Origin: an uncultured Methylococcaceae bacterium | GTDB lineage: Bacteria > Pseudomonadota > Gammaproteobacteria > Methylococcales > Methylomonadaceae | Length of the DNA: 57,240 nucleotides | Reading direction: 5' to 3' | NCBI GenBank assembly: GCA_903928685.1 | Contig: CAIYRS010000012.1 | Location: forward strand, 1 to 57,240 | In this document: piece by piece, positions 18,223 to 28,752 of the stretch | How the letters are laid out: every line of letters starts with the position of its first letter | Position numbering within the stretch: position 1 is the first letter of the stretch | Notes under the pieces: generated by a model | Databases searched by the model: none | The model's input: the letters and a program-made list of their open reading frames with translations, nothing else | Told to the model about the DNA's origin: nothing | Translations under genes and position numbers: made by a program

Positions 18223-19227
18223 TTAATTGAAGGTTGTACCTGAAGTGCCTGGCAAAGTAGGCATTTGTTGTTTTGGGAAAGTACCTGTTAAGGCATCCAA
18301 AAAGGCAACGATGTCAGCAATTTCTTCTTTGCTTAAATCTTTACCTAACTGCAATTTACCCATTAAACGCACTGCTTCTTCTAAGGTTTTCACAGAACCG
18401 TTATGGAAATAAGGTGCTGTTAAAGCGATATTGCGTAAAGTTGGGACTTTCCAAAGATGTTCGTCTTCGTCTTTTTTGGTAACTTCTGCCAAACCTTTAT
18501 CTTTTTTGAAATGGTATTGGGCTTCAAAATACGGGTTAGACATTACAGGGAAGGTTTGGAATGCGCCTGGGCCGTTAAATGCCGGGCCACTGTGGCAGCT
18601 GGTGCAACCCAATTCAGCCATTTTTTCCATACCACGCACTTGTTGTGCGCTTAACGCCGCTTTGTCACCTTCAACATATTTGTCATAAGGGCTGTTTGGG
18701 GTAATCAAAGTACGCTCATAAGCGGCGATAGCTTTAGTGGCGTTGTCTTTAGAGATAGCATCTTTACCAAAAGCCGCTTCAAAAGCCACTTGGTAACCTT
18801 CGATGGTTTTCAAACGGGCAACCACGTCATCCCAGCTTTTCATACCCATTTCGATAGGATTAGTGACTGGGCCAGCAGCTTGTTCTTCTAAGCTGGCGGC
18901 GCGACCATCCCAAAATTGCACTTTATTAAATGCCGAATTCCAAACCGTAGGCGCACTACGACCGCCAGTCTGACCATTAACGCCCATAGAATTTGGACGG
19001 TTATCTTCGCCGCCTAGCATGGTGTTGTGGCATGACGCACAAGAAACCGTGCCAGTAGATGACAAACGTGGATCGTGATAAAGCATTTTGCCTAATTCAA
19101 CTTTTTCTGCGGTAGTGGCATTATCAGCAGGGGCTGGTGCTTCCGTTGGCAAGGTTTCCCAAGCAAAGGCAACCGACACAGATCCCGCTAAGGCCAGCGC
19201 GGTAAACAGCGAGCGCATTTTAAACAT
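18223..19227 (-). CDS. Di-heme cytochrome c peroxidase
   Basis: A secreted bacterial cytochrome c peroxidase that reduces H2O2 to water in the periplasm using electrons from small c-type cytochromes. Two heme-binding CXXCH motifs are visible, CASCH near residue 62 and CTSCH near 208. A signal peptide ends at about residue 22 (SVAFA/WET). The frame opens at 19314, but the ATG at 19227 has GGAGGA 7 nt upstream and begins a normal signal peptide, giving 334 residues. MauG-like relatives are an alternative, but length and spacing fit the peroxidases. It stands alone. Confidence 0.92.
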   Translation of the reverse strand: MFKMRSLFTALALAGSVSVAFAWETLPTEAPAPADNATTAEKVELGKMLYHDPRLSSTGTVSCASCHNTMLGGEDNRPNSMGVNGQTGGRSAPTVWNSAFNKVQFWDGRAASLEEQAAGPVTNPIEMGMKSWDDVVARLKTIEGYQVAFEAAFGKDAISKDNATKAIAAYERTLITPNSPYDKYVEGDKAALSAQQVRGMEKMAELGCTSCHSGPAFNGPGAFQTFPVMSNPYFEAQYHFKKDKGLAEVTKKDEDEHLWKVPTLRNIALTAPYFHNGSVKTLEEAVRLMGKLQLGKDLSKEEIADIVAFLDALTGTFPKQQMPTLPGTSGTTFN

Positions 19228-19375
19228 GTTATTCCTCCAAGCTATTATTATGATATTAAGTTTCAGGCAGAGTGATACCTCCCCGAATTGTAAAATATAA
19301 GCGGTGCAAGTCAATCAAATTCGGGGCTAAGCCGGAAGCCATCAGGAATGTAAACTGGCAAAGCCCTATCCGGCA

Positions 19376-22012
19376 TCAATCTGCCGCTAATATATCCATT
19401 AACTCATTGCGGATTTGCTGTTGCTTATCGGCGTCGTTAATCAATTCGTTTTGCAGATCGGTCACATAAAACATATCTTCAGCACGACTGCCGATAGTAG
19501 TAATTTTTGCGCTATGCAAATTAATGCCTTGATTGATGAACGCCTCCCCTACTTTTGACAACAAGCCAGCATGATCGGTGGTGGTCAATTCAATAATGGT
19601 ATGCCGATTCAATGGGTCGACATGGAATTGGATACTGGTGGGTATCGGAAAATGCTTGGCCTGCCGGGATTGGCGATGCAGGTTCTTTTGCGATTTCACT
19701 TCTTGCTGCACTAAGTTATGGCGCAATGCCGTACAGATATGCTCACCCCGACACGCATCGGCAATTGGGCCACCGGACTTCTCCAATATTTGGAAACTGT
19801 TCAGCACATAATTGTCCTGCGTGGTCAAAATTCTGGCATCGAGGATAGTAAATCCCAATTGGTCTAAAGTCGCGGTGCTTAATGAAAAGACCGGGCCGCT
19901 ATTTTTGGTATAAACAAAAACCTCAGCACTGCCCCTATGGGTTTGAGGGCGCAATAATACCAATGGCAACTCACTAGGATCAGCAGCGACAATGGCGGTA
20001 GTGTGCCAAGCAATCTCATCGGTTGAGTAGCGTAAAAAGTAATCGTCAGTAACCGAATGCCATGCAGCATCAATGGCTTCTTCACTTAAGCCAGTTTTTA
20101 ACAATTCGTCTTTGGCTTCTTTTTTGTTTTCCTGCAAGCGGTCTGCCAAGGCCACGGGATTTTGCAAGCCCAGCCTTAAAGCCGCCTGTGTGGAGGTATA
20201 CAATTCTTGCAATAAATAATCTTTCCACGCATTCCATAATTCAGGATTAGTGGCGCGAATATCGGCAACAGTCAGCAAGTACAAATGATTTAAATATTCA
20301 ACGCTGCCAACGATTTGGGCAAATTCATGGACAACATCGGCATCGCTAATGTCTTTACGTTGTGCGGTGGTGGACATCAATAAATGATTGCGTACCAACC
20401 AAGAAATCAGATTGGTTTCATGCGCGGTAAGGCCATGTTGCAGACAAAACTTACGGGCAATATGCTCACCTAAGGCGGAATGGTCGCCGTTCATGCCTTT
20501 GGCGATGTCGTGGAATAATCCGGCGATATATAACACTTCCGGCTTGGCAATCATGCTGAATACGGTATGGCAAAACGGCAATTCAGTATTATGTTTCGGC
20601 AAAGAAAAGCGCCGCAAATTGCGGATTAAAAACAAGGTATGCTCGTCAACCGTGTAAATATGGAACAAGTCGTACTGCATTCTGGCAACAATATTGGCAA
20701 AACTTGGCAAATACGCCGCCAATACCCCATAACGGTTCATGCGCCGCAGCTGGTGGGTAATGCCTTGCGATTGCCGCAATAAATCGACAAACATGCGATT
20801 AGCATCGGCGTTTTGGCGGAAAGCATCATCAATCACCGCCAAGTTTTTACGGATAAGGCGAATCGTGGTGGCACGGATACCGCTAAATTCCGGATGTTGT
20901 TGCAGCAATAGAAACACATTCAACATCGCTAGCGGATCGCGCTCAAACACCGCTTCGTCCACCGCTTCCAGATAACCATTAATGGCGACAAAATTTTCAT
21001 TGACGGGTATCGGCTTACAACCCGTTTCACCGCAAACAAAACGTTCGTTGAATAACTGCAACAGCATTTCATTCAAACGTTCCAAGCCCTGCACGGTTTT
21101 AAAATAAAACTGCATGAAGCGTTCAACATCTTGATTGTATTCTTGATGCTCTTCGCTAAAGCCAAACTGGCTGGCGAGTTCGCGCTGGTAATCAAATATC
21201 AGTCGATTTTCTTCACGCCCAGTGAGCAAATGCAAGCCATAACGGATGCGCCATAACACGTCACGGGCAGCAATCAGCTCGGCGTATTCGGTTTCTGGCA
21301 AGAAGCCGTATTTAATCAATTCTTTTAAAGTGGCGGAATTGTATTGGCGTTTAAAAACCCAGGCGACCACCTGCATATCGCGCAAGCCACCAGGGCCTTC
21401 TTTAATATTGGGCTCAAGATTGTAAGCGGTATCGTGAAACTTAAGATAGCGTAGCCGCTGCTCTTCCATTTTGGCGGCAAAGAAAGCATCGGGCGGCCAG
21501 ATTTTATCGGGGGCGGTCTGCTCCCTGAGTTGTTCAAATAAACGGTTACAACCATCAATGCGCCTGGTTTCCATCAAGCCAGTCATAATGGTTTGGTCGG
21601 CGATGGCATTATCGACGCAGCCTCTGACGGTGCGGACGCTATGCCCAGGCTTTAAACCAATATCCCATAAGAACGTAAAGAAACCCGCTAAAGCCTCTTG
21701 GTAAATTGCCGCATCATCACAATCCAACAACACCACAATATCAATGTCCGAATAGGGAAACAGCTCCCGCCGTCCATAGCCACCGACTGCGAGCAACGCC
21801 AGACGTTGAGCAGATTCACCTAAAAATTGCTGCCAGCAGGTGGACAGTACCTTATCAATAAAATCAGATTTGTCTTTGATGAGATCAGAAACGGAACTGA
21901 GCGGATCAAATTGGCTTTGTAGTTGCTCGTGCTTTTCTTTCAGCAACTGTTTGAATTGCTGGACGCTATCGGTCTCAGCAAATAAATCGGCGATGTTTTC
22001 GAGGGATTTCAC
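19376..22012 (-). CDS. glnD: PII uridylyltransferase / uridylyl-removing enzyme
   Basis: An 878-residue GlnD, the glutamine sensor that uridylylates PII in nitrogen limitation and removes UMP when glutamine is high. Nucleotidyltransferase motif GGYGRRELFPYSDID at residues 77-91; HD domain with FHDIAKGMNGDHS near 500; two C-terminal ACT domains, the last containing HTIIELTTTDHAGLLSKVGEAF. Full length (E. coli 890). Its ATG overlaps the map stop by 4 bp, the usual map-glnD order. It acts upstream of the NtrC switch proposed for amtB. Confidence 0.97.
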   Translation of the reverse strand: MKSLENIADLFAETDSVQQFKQLLKEKHEQLQSQFDPLSSVSDLIKDKSDFIDKVLSTCWQQFLGESAQRLALLAVGGYGRRELFPYSDIDIVVLLDCDDAAIYQEALAGFFTFLWDIGLKPGHSVRTVRGCVDNAIADQTIMTGLMETRRIDGCNRLFEQLREQTAPDKIWPPDAFFAAKMEEQRLRYLKFHDTAYNLEPNIKEGPGGLRDMQVVAWVFKRQYNSATLKELIKYGFLPETEYAELIAARDVLWRIRYGLHLLTGREENRLIFDYQRELASQFGFSEEHQEYNQDVERFMQFYFKTVQGLERLNEMLLQLFNERFVCGETGCKPIPVNENFVAINGYLEAVDEAVFERDPLAMLNVFLLLQQHPEFSGIRATTIRLIRKNLAVIDDAFRQNADANRMFVDLLRQSQGITHQLRRMNRYGVLAAYLPSFANIVARMQYDLFHIYTVDEHTLFLIRNLRRFSLPKHNTELPFCHTVFSMIAKPEVLYIAGLFHDIAKGMNGDHSALGEHIARKFCLQHGLTAHETNLISWLVRNHLLMSTTAQRKDISDADVVHEFAQIVGSVEYLNHLYLLTVADIRATNPELWNAWKDYLLQELYTSTQAALRLGLQNPVALADRLQENKKEAKDELLKTGLSEEAIDAAWHSVTDDYFLRYSTDEIAWHTTAIVAADPSELPLVLLRPQTHRGSAEVFVYTKNSGPVFSLSTATLDQLGFTILDARILTTQDNYVLNSFQILEKSGGPIADACRGEHICTALRHNLVQQEVKSQKNLHRQSRQAKHFPIPTSIQFHVDPLNRHTIIELTTTDHAGLLSKVGEAFINQGINLHSAKITTIGSRAEDMFYVTDLQNELINDADKQQQIRNELMDILAAD

Positions 22013-22773
22013 AGTTCTTCCTGACGCAGCGTTAATACTTCATGCCCGGTGGCGGTAACCAAAACGGTATGCTCCCATTGTGCAGAAAGGCTGCGGTCTT
22101 TGGTGACGGCAGTCCAACCGTCTGGCAAGACTTTAACGTGGCGTTTGCCGAGATTAATCATGGGCTCTATGGTGATAATCATGCCTGCATCCAAACTGAC
22201 ACCAGAACCCGGTTTGCCGTAATGCAAGACTTGCGGTTCTTCATGGAATTTTTTGCCAATACCATGCCCACAAAACTCCCGCACCACCGAGTAACGGTTG
22301 CTTTCTGCATGTTTTTGGATGGCAAAGCCAATATCGCCTAAGGTTGCGCCCGGCTTTACCTGCTCTATGCCTTTATACATGGCTTCTTGGGTAATATTAA
22401 CCAAGCGTCTGGCATGTTGGCTAACATCGCCTACGCAAAACATTTTGCTGGTATCGCCGTGGTAGTCGTCTTTGATGACGGTAATATCAACGTTAACAAT
22501 ATCGCCGGATTTAAGCTTTTTATTGCTGGGAATGCCGTGGCAAACCTGTTGGTTGATGGAAGTGCAAATGGATTTGGGGAAACCGTGGTAATTCAACGGC
22601 GCGGGAATGGCATCCTGCACATTAACGATGTAATCATGGCAAATCTGATCCAATTCTTCGGTAGTAACGCCAGGCACTACATGCGGGGCGATCATTTCCA
22701 ACACCTCAGCGGCTAATCTGCCCGCCACCCGCATTTTTTCAATTTCTAATTCTGTTTTAATGATTATGCTCAT
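22009..22773 (-). CDS. map: Type I methionine aminopeptidase
   Basis: Removes the initiator methionine from nascent proteins. Metal ligands are visible in NVDITVIKDDYHGDTSKMF (two Asp), GHGIGKKFHEEP (His), ITIEPMI (Glu) and SAQWEHTVLV (Glu). The frame extends to 22875, but the ATG at 22773 gives the normal N-terminus MSIIIKTELEIEKMRVAGRL and 254 residues; the extra upstream residues do not match the family. The ribosome site is weak. Co-transcribed with glnD. Confidence 0.95.
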   Translation of the reverse strand: MSIIIKTELEIEKMRVAGRLAAEVLEMIAPHVVPGVTTEELDQICHDYIVNVQDAIPAPLNYHGFPKSICTSINQQVCHGIPSNKKLKSGDIVNVDITVIKDDYHGDTSKMFCVGDVSQHARRLVNITQEAMYKGIEQVKPGATLGDIGFAIQKHAESNRYSVVREFCGHGIGKKFHEEPQVLHYGKPGSGVSLDAGMIITIEPMINLGKRHVKVLPDGWTAVTKDRSLSAQWEHTVLVTATGHEVLTLRQEEL

Positions 22774-22999
22774 GAACCGCAATTTAATCGTAAGCGAAAC
22801 ACAAATAGCTATTTGTGCCATAAAGTCGTACGAGTTTAACAGCTCACTCAGGTTAAATTCAATAATCACAGACAAAACAATAGCGTATCCAAAGCGATTG
22901 ACGACAAAGGCAAAGCGCTAGCCATTACTAAAAAACGGCTTGGAGTCCTGGATTACACATCCCGATTAAGCATTAGCGCATAAGTCCTTTATGATTTAT

Positions 23000-23031
23000 T
23001 TGGGAGTCCAAATCATGTTTTGGACTCCCAA
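23000..23031. repeat. GGAGTCCAAA palindrome between map and hslV
   Basis: TTGGGAGTCCAAATCATG (from 23000) followed by TTTTGGACTCCCAA (to 23031): a 32-bp palindrome with one mismatched pair. Same family as 10242 and 28646. Confidence 0.65.
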
Positions 23032-23120
23032 AGCCGAGCGCTTCAATTATCGTTATTGTTAAAAACTTTTTAACGGTTACCCGCCTAGTAATCAGTCAAT
23101 GTTGAATTGCCGATATTATT

Positions 23121-23207
23121 TTCGTAGGGGCGAGCGGCTGCTCGCCTTATCGTAGTGGGATTCTGTAAGGATTCTTAAAAAGGCGGACAGCCGTCCGCCC
23201 CTACGAA
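23121..23207. repeat. REPIN-like paired repeat upstream of hslV
   Basis: The ends are TTCGTAGGGGCG (23121-23132) and CGCCCCTACGAA (23196-23207). Inside each end is a hairpin, GGCGAGCGGCTGCTCGCC-like on the left and GGCGGACAGCCGTCCGCC on the right. Two REP-type hairpins in inverted orientation around a 30-bp AT-richer spacer are the hallmark of a REPIN. Confidence 0.7.
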
Positions 23208-23326
23208 GTTGGATTAATGCAACAAAGAATCGTTGACTAGCACGCGATGTCCGGGATTTTTTCGCGCATTTAAATTCAGACCATGTAAAATTGCCGTTAC
23301 AAGTTTTATTAGCTAGGAAGTTAAAC

Positions 23327-23872
23327 GTGTTTAGAGGAACCACCATATTATCCGTCCGCCGTGGCAATAAAGTCGTTATCGGCGGCGACGGACAAGTCAC
23401 TTTGGGCAACACCGTCATGAAAGGCAACGCCCGTAAAGTCCGCCGTTTGTATCATGACCAAGTCATCGCCGGATTTGCTGGCGCTACCGCCGATGCCTTC
23501 ACCTTGTTTGAACATTTCGAAGGCAAGCTGGAAAAACATCGCGGCAACCTAACCCGCGCTGCCGTGGAAATGGCGAAAGACTGGCGCACCGACCGCGCCT
23601 TACGCAAACTGGAAGCGTTATTGGTGATTGCTGATGCCAAAACCTCGTTGATTTTGTCGGGTACAGGCGATGTTATCGAACCGGAACATGATCTGATGGC
23701 GATTGGTTCCGGCGGCGCTTTTGCCCAAGCCGCCGCCCGTGCCTTATTGGAAAACACCGATTTAAGCGCGCGCGAAATTGTTGAGCGCTCTTTAAATATA
23801 GCCGCCGACATTTGTATTTATACCAACCATAATCTTCGCATTGAAGAATTAGATGCCGTATCTGGTGAATAA
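23327..23872 (+). CDS. hslV: ATP-dependent protease subunit HslV
   Basis: The proteasome-like peptidase of HslUV. The frame opens at 23291, but the GTG at 23327 has AGGAAG 6 nt upstream and gives 181 residues. The active-site threonine is in [20 protein letters not shown], so MFRG would be a short propeptide removed to expose Thr. Other family segments: [53 protein letters not shown]. It is followed 4 bp later by hslU. Confidence 0.96.
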   Translation: MFRGTTILSVRRGNKVVIGGDGQVTLGNTVMKGNARKVRRLYHDQVIAGFAGATADAFTLFEHFEGKLEKHRGNLTRAAVEMAKDWRTDRALRKLEALLVIADAKTSLILSGTGDVIEPEHDLMAIGSGGAFAQAAARALLENTDLSAREIVERSLNIAADICIYTNHNLRIEELDAVSGE

Positions 23873-23876
23873 GCGC

Positions 23877-25202
23877 ATGACCCAAATGACCCCGAGAGAA
23901 ATCGTAAGCGAATTAGACAAACACATTATTGGTCAAGCCAGTGCCAAGCGTTCTGTGGCGATTGCCTTACGCAACCGCTGGCGCAGACAACAAGTTGATC
24001 CCGCGTTACGCAATGAAATCACCCCAAAAAATATCTTAATGATTGGCCCTACTGGCGTCGGCAAAACCGAAATCGCCCGCCGTTTGGCAAAGCTAGCCAA
24101 CGCGCCGTTCATTAAAATTGAAGCCACCAAATTTACCGAAGTGGGTTATGTCGGTCGTGATGTTGAATCCATCATCCGCGACTTGGTCGATACCGCCGTA
24201 AAAATGGCACGCATCACCGAAATGGCGAAAGTACAAGTACAAGCTTACGATGCCGCTGAAGAACGCATTTTGGATATTCTGTTACCGCGTGCCGAAGGCG
24301 GCATGTTGTCGGAAACCGAAACCGCCACCCGCCAAAAAATGCGGATAAAATTGCGCGAAGGCCAATTGGACGACAAAGAAATCGAAATTGACGTACATGT
24401 TGCGCCCATGGGCGTGGAAATCATGGCGCCGCCGGGCATGGAAGAAATGACCAACCAGCTGCAAGGCATGTTCCAAAGCATGGGATCAGAACGCACCCGT
24501 TCCCGTAAAATGAAAATCGCCAAAGGCTTAAAAGTATTGCAGGAAGAAGAAGCCAGCAAGCTGTTGAATGAAGAAGAAATTAAAAACCGCGCGGTAGATG
24601 CCGTCGAACAAAATGGCATCGTGTTTTTGGATGAAATCGACAAAATCTGCAAACGCTCAGAATTGGGCGGCGGCGGTGGCGAAGTCTCCCGTGAAGGCGT
24701 GCAACGCGACTTGTTGCCGCTGGTAGAAGGCAGCACCGTCAGCACCAAATACGGCATGATTAAAACCGACCATATTTTATTCATCGCTTCCGGTGCTTTC
24801 CATGTCGCCAAACCCTCGGATTTAATCCCCGAATTGCAAGGCCGCTTCCCTATCCGTGTGGAATTAAACGCCCTGTCTGCGGAAGACTTTGTACGCATCT
24901 TAACCGAACCCAATGCCTCGTTAACCGAGCAATATTCGGCCTTATTGGCAACCGAAGGCGTATCCTTAAGTTTTGCTGCCGACGGCATCAAACGCATCGC
25001 CGAGCTGGGTTGGGAAGTCAACGAACGCACCGAAAATATCGGCGCCAGACGGCTGCACACTATTTTGGAACGCTTGTTGGAAGAAATTTCCTATAACGCG
25101 TCCGATTTAGTGGAAAAAACCATCGTCATTGATGCTGCTTATGTTGACGAACATTTGATCGCGTTCGTCCAAGATGAAGATTTAAGCCGTTACATTTTAT
25201 AA
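23877..25202 (+). CDS. hslU: HslU ATPase, unfoldase of HslUV protease
   Basis: AAA+ unfoldase that feeds substrates to HslV. The frame opens at 23853, but the ATG at 23877 lies just after the hslV stop, gives the normal N-terminus [20 protein letters not shown] and 441 residues. Walker A GPTGVGKT at 57-64, pore loop GYVGRDVES near 90, Walker [11 protein letters not shown], sensor region [10 protein letters not shown], and the C-terminal tail DLSRYIL that inserts into HslV. The intermediate domain is somewhat shorter than in E. coli. Confidence 0.97.
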   Translation: MTQMTPREIVSELDKHIIGQASAKRSVAIALRNRWRRQQVDPALRNEITPKNILMIGPTGVGKTEIARRLAKLANAPFIKIEATKFTEVGYVGRDVESIIRDLVDTAVKMARITEMAKVQVQAYDAAEERILDILLPRAEGGMLSETETATRQKMRIKLREGQLDDKEIEIDVHVAPMGVEIMAPPGMEEMTNQLQGMFQSMGSERTRSRKMKIAKGLKVLQEEEASKLLNEEEIKNRAVDAVEQNGIVFLDEIDKICKRSELGGGGGEVSREGVQRDLLPLVEGSTVSTKYGMIKTDHILFIASGAFHVAKPSDLIPELQGRFPIRVELNALSAEDFVRILTEPNASLTEQYSALLATEGVSLSFAADGIKRIAELGWEVNERTENIGARRLHTILERLLEEISYNASDLVEKTIVIDAAYVDEHLIAFVQDEDLSRYIL

Positions 25203-25219
25203 ATCAACATTAACCATTT

Positions 25220-25612
25220 ATGCGCCTAACCGTCCCCCCTTGCGATAGCTTTCCTGTTGAAATCAAACACCATACGCTATCCAACTGCTTAGAAATCAGC
25301 TACGACGACGGTAGTGTATTTTTGCTGCCCAGCGAATACCTACGGGTCTACACGCCATCAGCGGAAGCCGTAGGCCATGCGCCAGGGCAAGAAATTTTGC
25401 AAGTGGGAAAGGAACAGGTCACCATCCAAACCATTAAACCCATAGGCCAATACGCTATTTGCCCGGTATTCAGCGACGGCCACGATTCTGGCATTTACAC
25501 TTGGCATTTCTTGTACTTGCTGGGTTCTGAATACGAAAAATTATGGACTGATTACCTCTGTCGGCTAAAAGCCGCAGGTTACCAACGCGATGCTGTGCCA
25601 AGCACACACTAG
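25220..25612 (+). CDS. DUF971 domain protein
   Basis: A 130-residue protein of the DUF971 family (gamma-butyrobetaine hydroxylase-like N-terminal domain), with the family segment [26 protein letters not shown] and the end [12 protein letters not shown]. This domain is often found alone next to hslU and ubiE in gamma-proteobacteria, as here. It may bind a metal or assist Fe-S or Moco proteins, but its role is not established. Gaps are 17 bp to hslU and 8 bp to ubiE, consistent with one operon. Confidence 0.85.
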   Translation: MRLTVPPCDSFPVEIKHHTLSNCLEISYDDGSVFLLPSEYLRVYTPSAEAVGHAPGQEILQVGKEQVTIQTIKPIGQYAICPVFSDGHDSGIYTWHFLYLLGSEYEKLWTDYLCRLKAAGYQRDAVPSTH

Positions 25613-25620
25613 GAGTGATT

Positions 25621-26370
25621 ATGAGCAATGACAACACCACCCATTTTGGCTTCAAACAAGTCGCTACCGAAGACAAAGTAAAAATGGTACGCGGCGTATT
25701 TGATTCCGTCGCCGACAATTATGACATCATGAATGATTTGATGTCACTGGGCATACACCGCATCTGGAAACGTATCGCCGTGCAATTAAGCAATGTCCGC
25801 AAAGGCGAACAAGTGCTGGATTTGGCTGGTGGCACAGGTGACTTGACCGCGCTATTCGAACAACGCGTCGGCGATTCTGGCAAAGTAGTATTGGCGGACA
25901 TCAATTCGCAAATGCTGCGTACCGGACGTAACCGCCTGATTGACAAAGGCCTGATTGCCAATATCCGTTACGCCCAAGTGAATGCCGAATGTTTGCCGTT
26001 CGCCGATAATACCTTTGATTGCGTTTGTATCGGTTTTGGCCTGCGTAATGTCACCGACAAAGATGCTGCTTTACGCTCTATGCACCGGGTACTAAAACCA
26101 GGCGGTCGCGTTATCGTGCTGGAATTTTCCCATCCGATAGATAGCATCACCGAAAAAGTCTACGATTTTTACTCGTTTAACTTATTGCCAAAAATCGGCA
26201 AGTTTGTTGCCAAAGATGAAGACAGCTACCGTTACTTGGCAGAATCCATCCGCATGCACCCCAAACAAGACGAATTAAAAACCATGATGGAAAACGCTGG
26301 CTTAGAACGCTGCGAATATTTCAACATGACCCAAGGCATCGTCGCCATCCATCGCGGCTATAAAATTTAA
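25621..26370 (+). CDS. ubiE: Ubiquinone/menaquinone C-methyltransferase UbiE
   Basis: SAM-dependent methyltransferase of ubiquinone synthesis. The SAM motif I is [15 protein letters not shown] near residue 62; further family motifs are [20 protein letters not shown]-like (near 26-45), [14 protein letters not shown] and EFSHP. The ATG at 25621 has AGGAG 5 nt upstream and is preferred to the GTG at 25615, giving 249 residues. It opens the ubiE-ubiJ-ubiB cluster, whose products work together in the soluble Ubi complex. Confidence 0.96.
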   Translation: MSNDNTTHFGFKQVATEDKVKMVRGVFDSVADNYDIMNDLMSLGIHRIWKRIAVQLSNVRKGEQVLDLAGGTGDLTALFEQRVGDSGKVVLADINSQMLRTGRNRLIDKGLIANIRYAQVNAECLPFADNTFDCVCIGFGLRNVTDKDAALRSMHRVLKPGGRVIVLEFSHPIDSITEKVYDFYSFNLLPKIGKFVAKDEDSYRYLAESIRMHPKQDELKTMMENAGLERCEYFNMTQGIVAIHRGYKI

Positions 26371-26385
26371 CGGCTGCAAGCTCTG

Positions 26386-27024
26386 ATGCTACTTAAACCC
26401 ATCCTCATCGGCACACTCGAAACCGCACTTAACCAGTATCTGTCGCTCGATGCCAACGCCAGTGTGTTTTTAGCGCCGCTGGCAGGAAAAGTGATTGCCG
26501 TCACCATCCTGCCATTCGCCGAAACCATTTACCTCTGCCCTGCTAGCGACCGCATCCAATTGCTGGACAGCTTCCCAGAGCAAGCCGATACCCAACTGAC
26601 AGGCTCATTATGGGCTTTAGGCTTAATGGGGCTTAGCGGCAAGCCGATGCGGGCATTATTTTCCGGCGAAGTACGCATTGAAGGCGACACCAATACCGGA
26701 CGGCAATTCCAAGAATTGTTCGCCAAGTTGGATATTGACTGGGAAAGCAAACTGGCGCGGTACACAGGCGAACAATTCGCACAGCAGCTCGGCGGCTTGT
26801 TCCGCGCAAGCCATAGTTGGGGCAAAGATGCGCTGGAAAATTTCCGGCTTAACACCGCAGAATTCTTGCAAGAAGAAACCCGCGACTTGCCGCCTGCACC
26901 AGAAATAAACATTTTCTATCACCAAGTTGATAAAATACGCACCGATGCTGACCGCTTAAACAGTCGGCTTGAACGCTTAGCGGCGCTACTTGCCGCCAAG
27001 GCATCCGAAAACCCAGAGCGTTAA
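26386..27024 (+). CDS. ubiJ: Ubiquinone biosynthesis accessory factor UbiJ
   Basis: A 212-residue protein with an N-terminal SCP2 lipid-binding domain (about 15-115; LTGSLWALGLMGLSG and LFSGEVRIEGDTNTGRQFQELFAKLDIDWE) and a C-terminal helical, coiled-coil-like region that ends with HQVDKIRTDADRLNSRLERL. UbiJ with UbiK is thought to hold polyprenyl intermediates for the Ubi complex. Its place between ubiE and ubiB supports the name more strongly than sequence alone, since the family diverges quickly. Confidence 0.88.
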   Translation: MLLKPILIGTLETALNQYLSLDANASVFLAPLAGKVIAVTILPFAETIYLCPASDRIQLLDSFPEQADTQLTGSLWALGLMGLSGKPMRALFSGEVRIEGDTNTGRQFQELFAKLDIDWESKLARYTGEQFAQQLGGLFRASHSWGKDALENFRLNTAEFLQEETRDLPPAPEINIFYHQVDKIRTDADRLNSRLERLAALLAAKASENPER

Positions 27025-27065
27025 ACTTGCCGTTTACGCCTTAAGCAACCAAAGAAACCTACGCC

Positions 27066-28616
27066 GTGATCCGCCCCAAAATAGTCCTCCGCCTGATTCA
27101 TATAAATTGGGTGCTTATCGCGCACGGCTTGGATGAAATCGTGTTGAACACCAAGTTGTTCCGCCCCATCCGTTTCCTGACGGTATTTTCCCCATACTAC
27201 TGGCTTAACAAGAAAACCGATTCCCGTGGAGTGCGGATTCGCCAAGCCTTGGAAGAATTGGGGCCCATCTACGTAAAATTCGGTCAAGCCTTATCAACCC
27301 GCAAAGACTTGTTACCCGATGATATTGTTGATGAATTAGTCAAACTGCAAGATAAAGTACCGCCGTTCGGTAATGATGTCGCCCGCGCCATTATCGAAAG
27401 CGAACTGGGCATGAGCATTAACGAAGCCTTTGCCGAATTTTGCCCAACCCCGATGGCATCCGCCTCCGTAGCGCAAGTGCATACCGCCCGACTGCATACG
27501 GGTGAAGAAGTGGTGGTTAAAGTATTGCGCCCGGATATTGAAGGCCGCATCCATTCCGATATGGCATTAATCTACGAATTCGCCCGTTTTGCGGAAAAAT
27601 TTTGGGCAGAAGCACGGCGTTTAAAGCCGATGGAAGTGGTTTCCGAATTTGAGCGCACCACCTTAGATGAGCTGGATTTAGTGCGCGAAGCCGCCAACGC
27701 CGCCAAAATCCGCCGTAATTTTGAAAACTCCGACATCATCTACATCCCAGAAATCCACTGGCCTTTAACCCGCCAAAAAGTCATGGTCATGGAACGCATC
27801 CACGGCATTCCGGTCGGCAATATTGATGAATTACGCGAAGCTGGCGTGGACTTTAAATTGCTGGCAGAACGCGGCGTGGAAATCTTTTTTACCCAAGTAT
27901 TCCGCGACAATTTCTTTCATGCCGACATGCACCCAGGCAATATTTTCGTAGATCCACCAGCGAAATATATCGCCATTGATTTTGGCATCGTCGGTACTTT
28001 GTCGTTATCCGACCAACATTATCTAGCAGAAAACTTCCTGGCATTTTTCAACCGCGATTACCGAAAAGTCGCAGAAATGCACGTCGAATCCGGTTGGGTA
28101 CCGCGGTCAACACGCATAGAAGAATTTGAATCCGCCATCCGCAGCGTATGCGAACCGATTTTTGAAAAGCCCCTAAAAGACATCTCCTTCGGGCAATTGC
28201 TGTTACGGCTGTTCCAAACCGCACGGCGTTTTGATATGTATGTGCAACCGCAACTGGTGCTGTTACAAAAAACTCTGCTGAATATTGAAGGCTTAGGACG
28301 GCAACTGTATCCCGAACTAGACTTATGGCAAACCGCCAAACCGTATTTAGAACAATGGTTTCATGAACGCATGGGACCCAAAGCCAAAATCACCAAACTG
28401 CTCAAACAGTTTCCTGAATTCGCCCAACAATTCCCCGAAATCCCGCAATTAGTCTACAAAGCCCTAGACAACGCCGCCCATTCCCAACAACAAGCCGAAC
28501 TGCAACAACGGGAATTAACCTTGTTACGCGAGCAAATTGAACGCAGCAACAGCCGCTCGCTGTGGATGATGTTGATAAGTACCGTACTTATTAGTTTGGC
28601 GGTGTTTTTTAATTGA
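27066..28616 (+). CDS. ubiB: UbiB family atypical kinase of ubiquinone synthesis
   Basis: A 516-residue UbiB/ADCK protein. The KxGQ signature is [17 protein letters not shown] near residue 73, the Ala-rich nucleotide loop is [11 protein letters not shown], the catalytic segment is [12 protein letters not shown] and the metal-binding DFG-like motif is IDFGIVG. The C-terminus is a membrane helix (about 496-514) after a coiled-coil-like stretch of Gln and Glu. The start codon is GTG at 27066. It is the last gene of the hslVU-ubi cluster. Confidence 0.95.
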   Translation: MIRPKIVLRLIHINWVLIAHGLDEIVLNTKLFRPIRFLTVFSPYYWLNKKTDSRGVRIRQALEELGPIYVKFGQALSTRKDLLPDDIVDELVKLQDKVPPFGNDVARAIIESELGMSINEAFAEFCPTPMASASVAQVHTARLHTGEEVVVKVLRPDIEGRIHSDMALIYEFARFAEKFWAEARRLKPMEVVSEFERTTLDELDLVREAANAAKIRRNFENSDIIYIPEIHWPLTRQKVMVMERIHGIPVGNIDELREAGVDFKLLAERGVEIFFTQVFRDNFFHADMHPGNIFVDPPAKYIAIDFGIVGTLSLSDQHYLAENFLAFFNRDYRKVAEMHVESGWVPRSTRIEEFESAIRSVCEPIFEKPLKDISFGQLLLRLFQTARRFDMYVQPQLVLLQKTLLNIEGLGRQLYPELDLWQTAKPYLEQWFHERMGPKAKITKLLKQFPEFAQQFPEIPQLVYKALDNAAHSQQQAELQQRELTLLREQIERSNSRSLWMMLISTVLISLAVFFN

Positions 28617-28645
28617 ATCAGCTGCAATACTGAACAGCTTTGATA

Positions 28646-28675
28646 TTGGAGTCCAAAACATGTTTTGGACTCCAA
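28646..28675. repeat. GGAGTCCAAAACATG palindrome after ubiB
   Basis: TTGGAGTCCAAAACA (28646-28660) followed immediately by its exact complement (28661-28675). A perfect 30-bp palindrome, the cleanest member of the family and the closest to its apparent consensus. Confidence 0.75.
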
Positions 28676-28712
28676 ACATAAAACGAAAGCATTTCAACTA
28701 TTTTTCGGACAT

Positions 28713-28740
28713 AAAAAAAGCGGGCAAAGCCCGCCTTTTG
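28713..28740 (-). terminator. Terminator of the hemE-DUF411 transcript
   Basis: On the minus strand GGCGGGC and GCCCGC(T) form a stem around TTT, followed by seven Ts, 12 bp beyond the DUF411 stop codon. On the plus strand the T tract is weaker. Confidence 0.8.
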
Positions 28741-28752
28741 TAAGCGAAAAAT

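Larger units (their letters stand above)
22774..23326. other. Gene-free stretch between map and hslV
   Basis: This 553-bp gap separates two divergent genes and must hold the promoters of both map and hslV. It contains a copy of the GGAGTCCAAA palindrome (23000-23031) and a paired REP-like element (23121-23207), described separately. No open frame here has coding character, and I could not pick convincing -35/-10 elements. Confidence 0.6.

Noticed and set aside
22930-22960. Possible further half copy of the GGAGTCC palindrome (CTTGGAGTCC)
   Set aside because: Only one arm matches and no complementary arm follows at the right distance; chance is a sufficient explanation.
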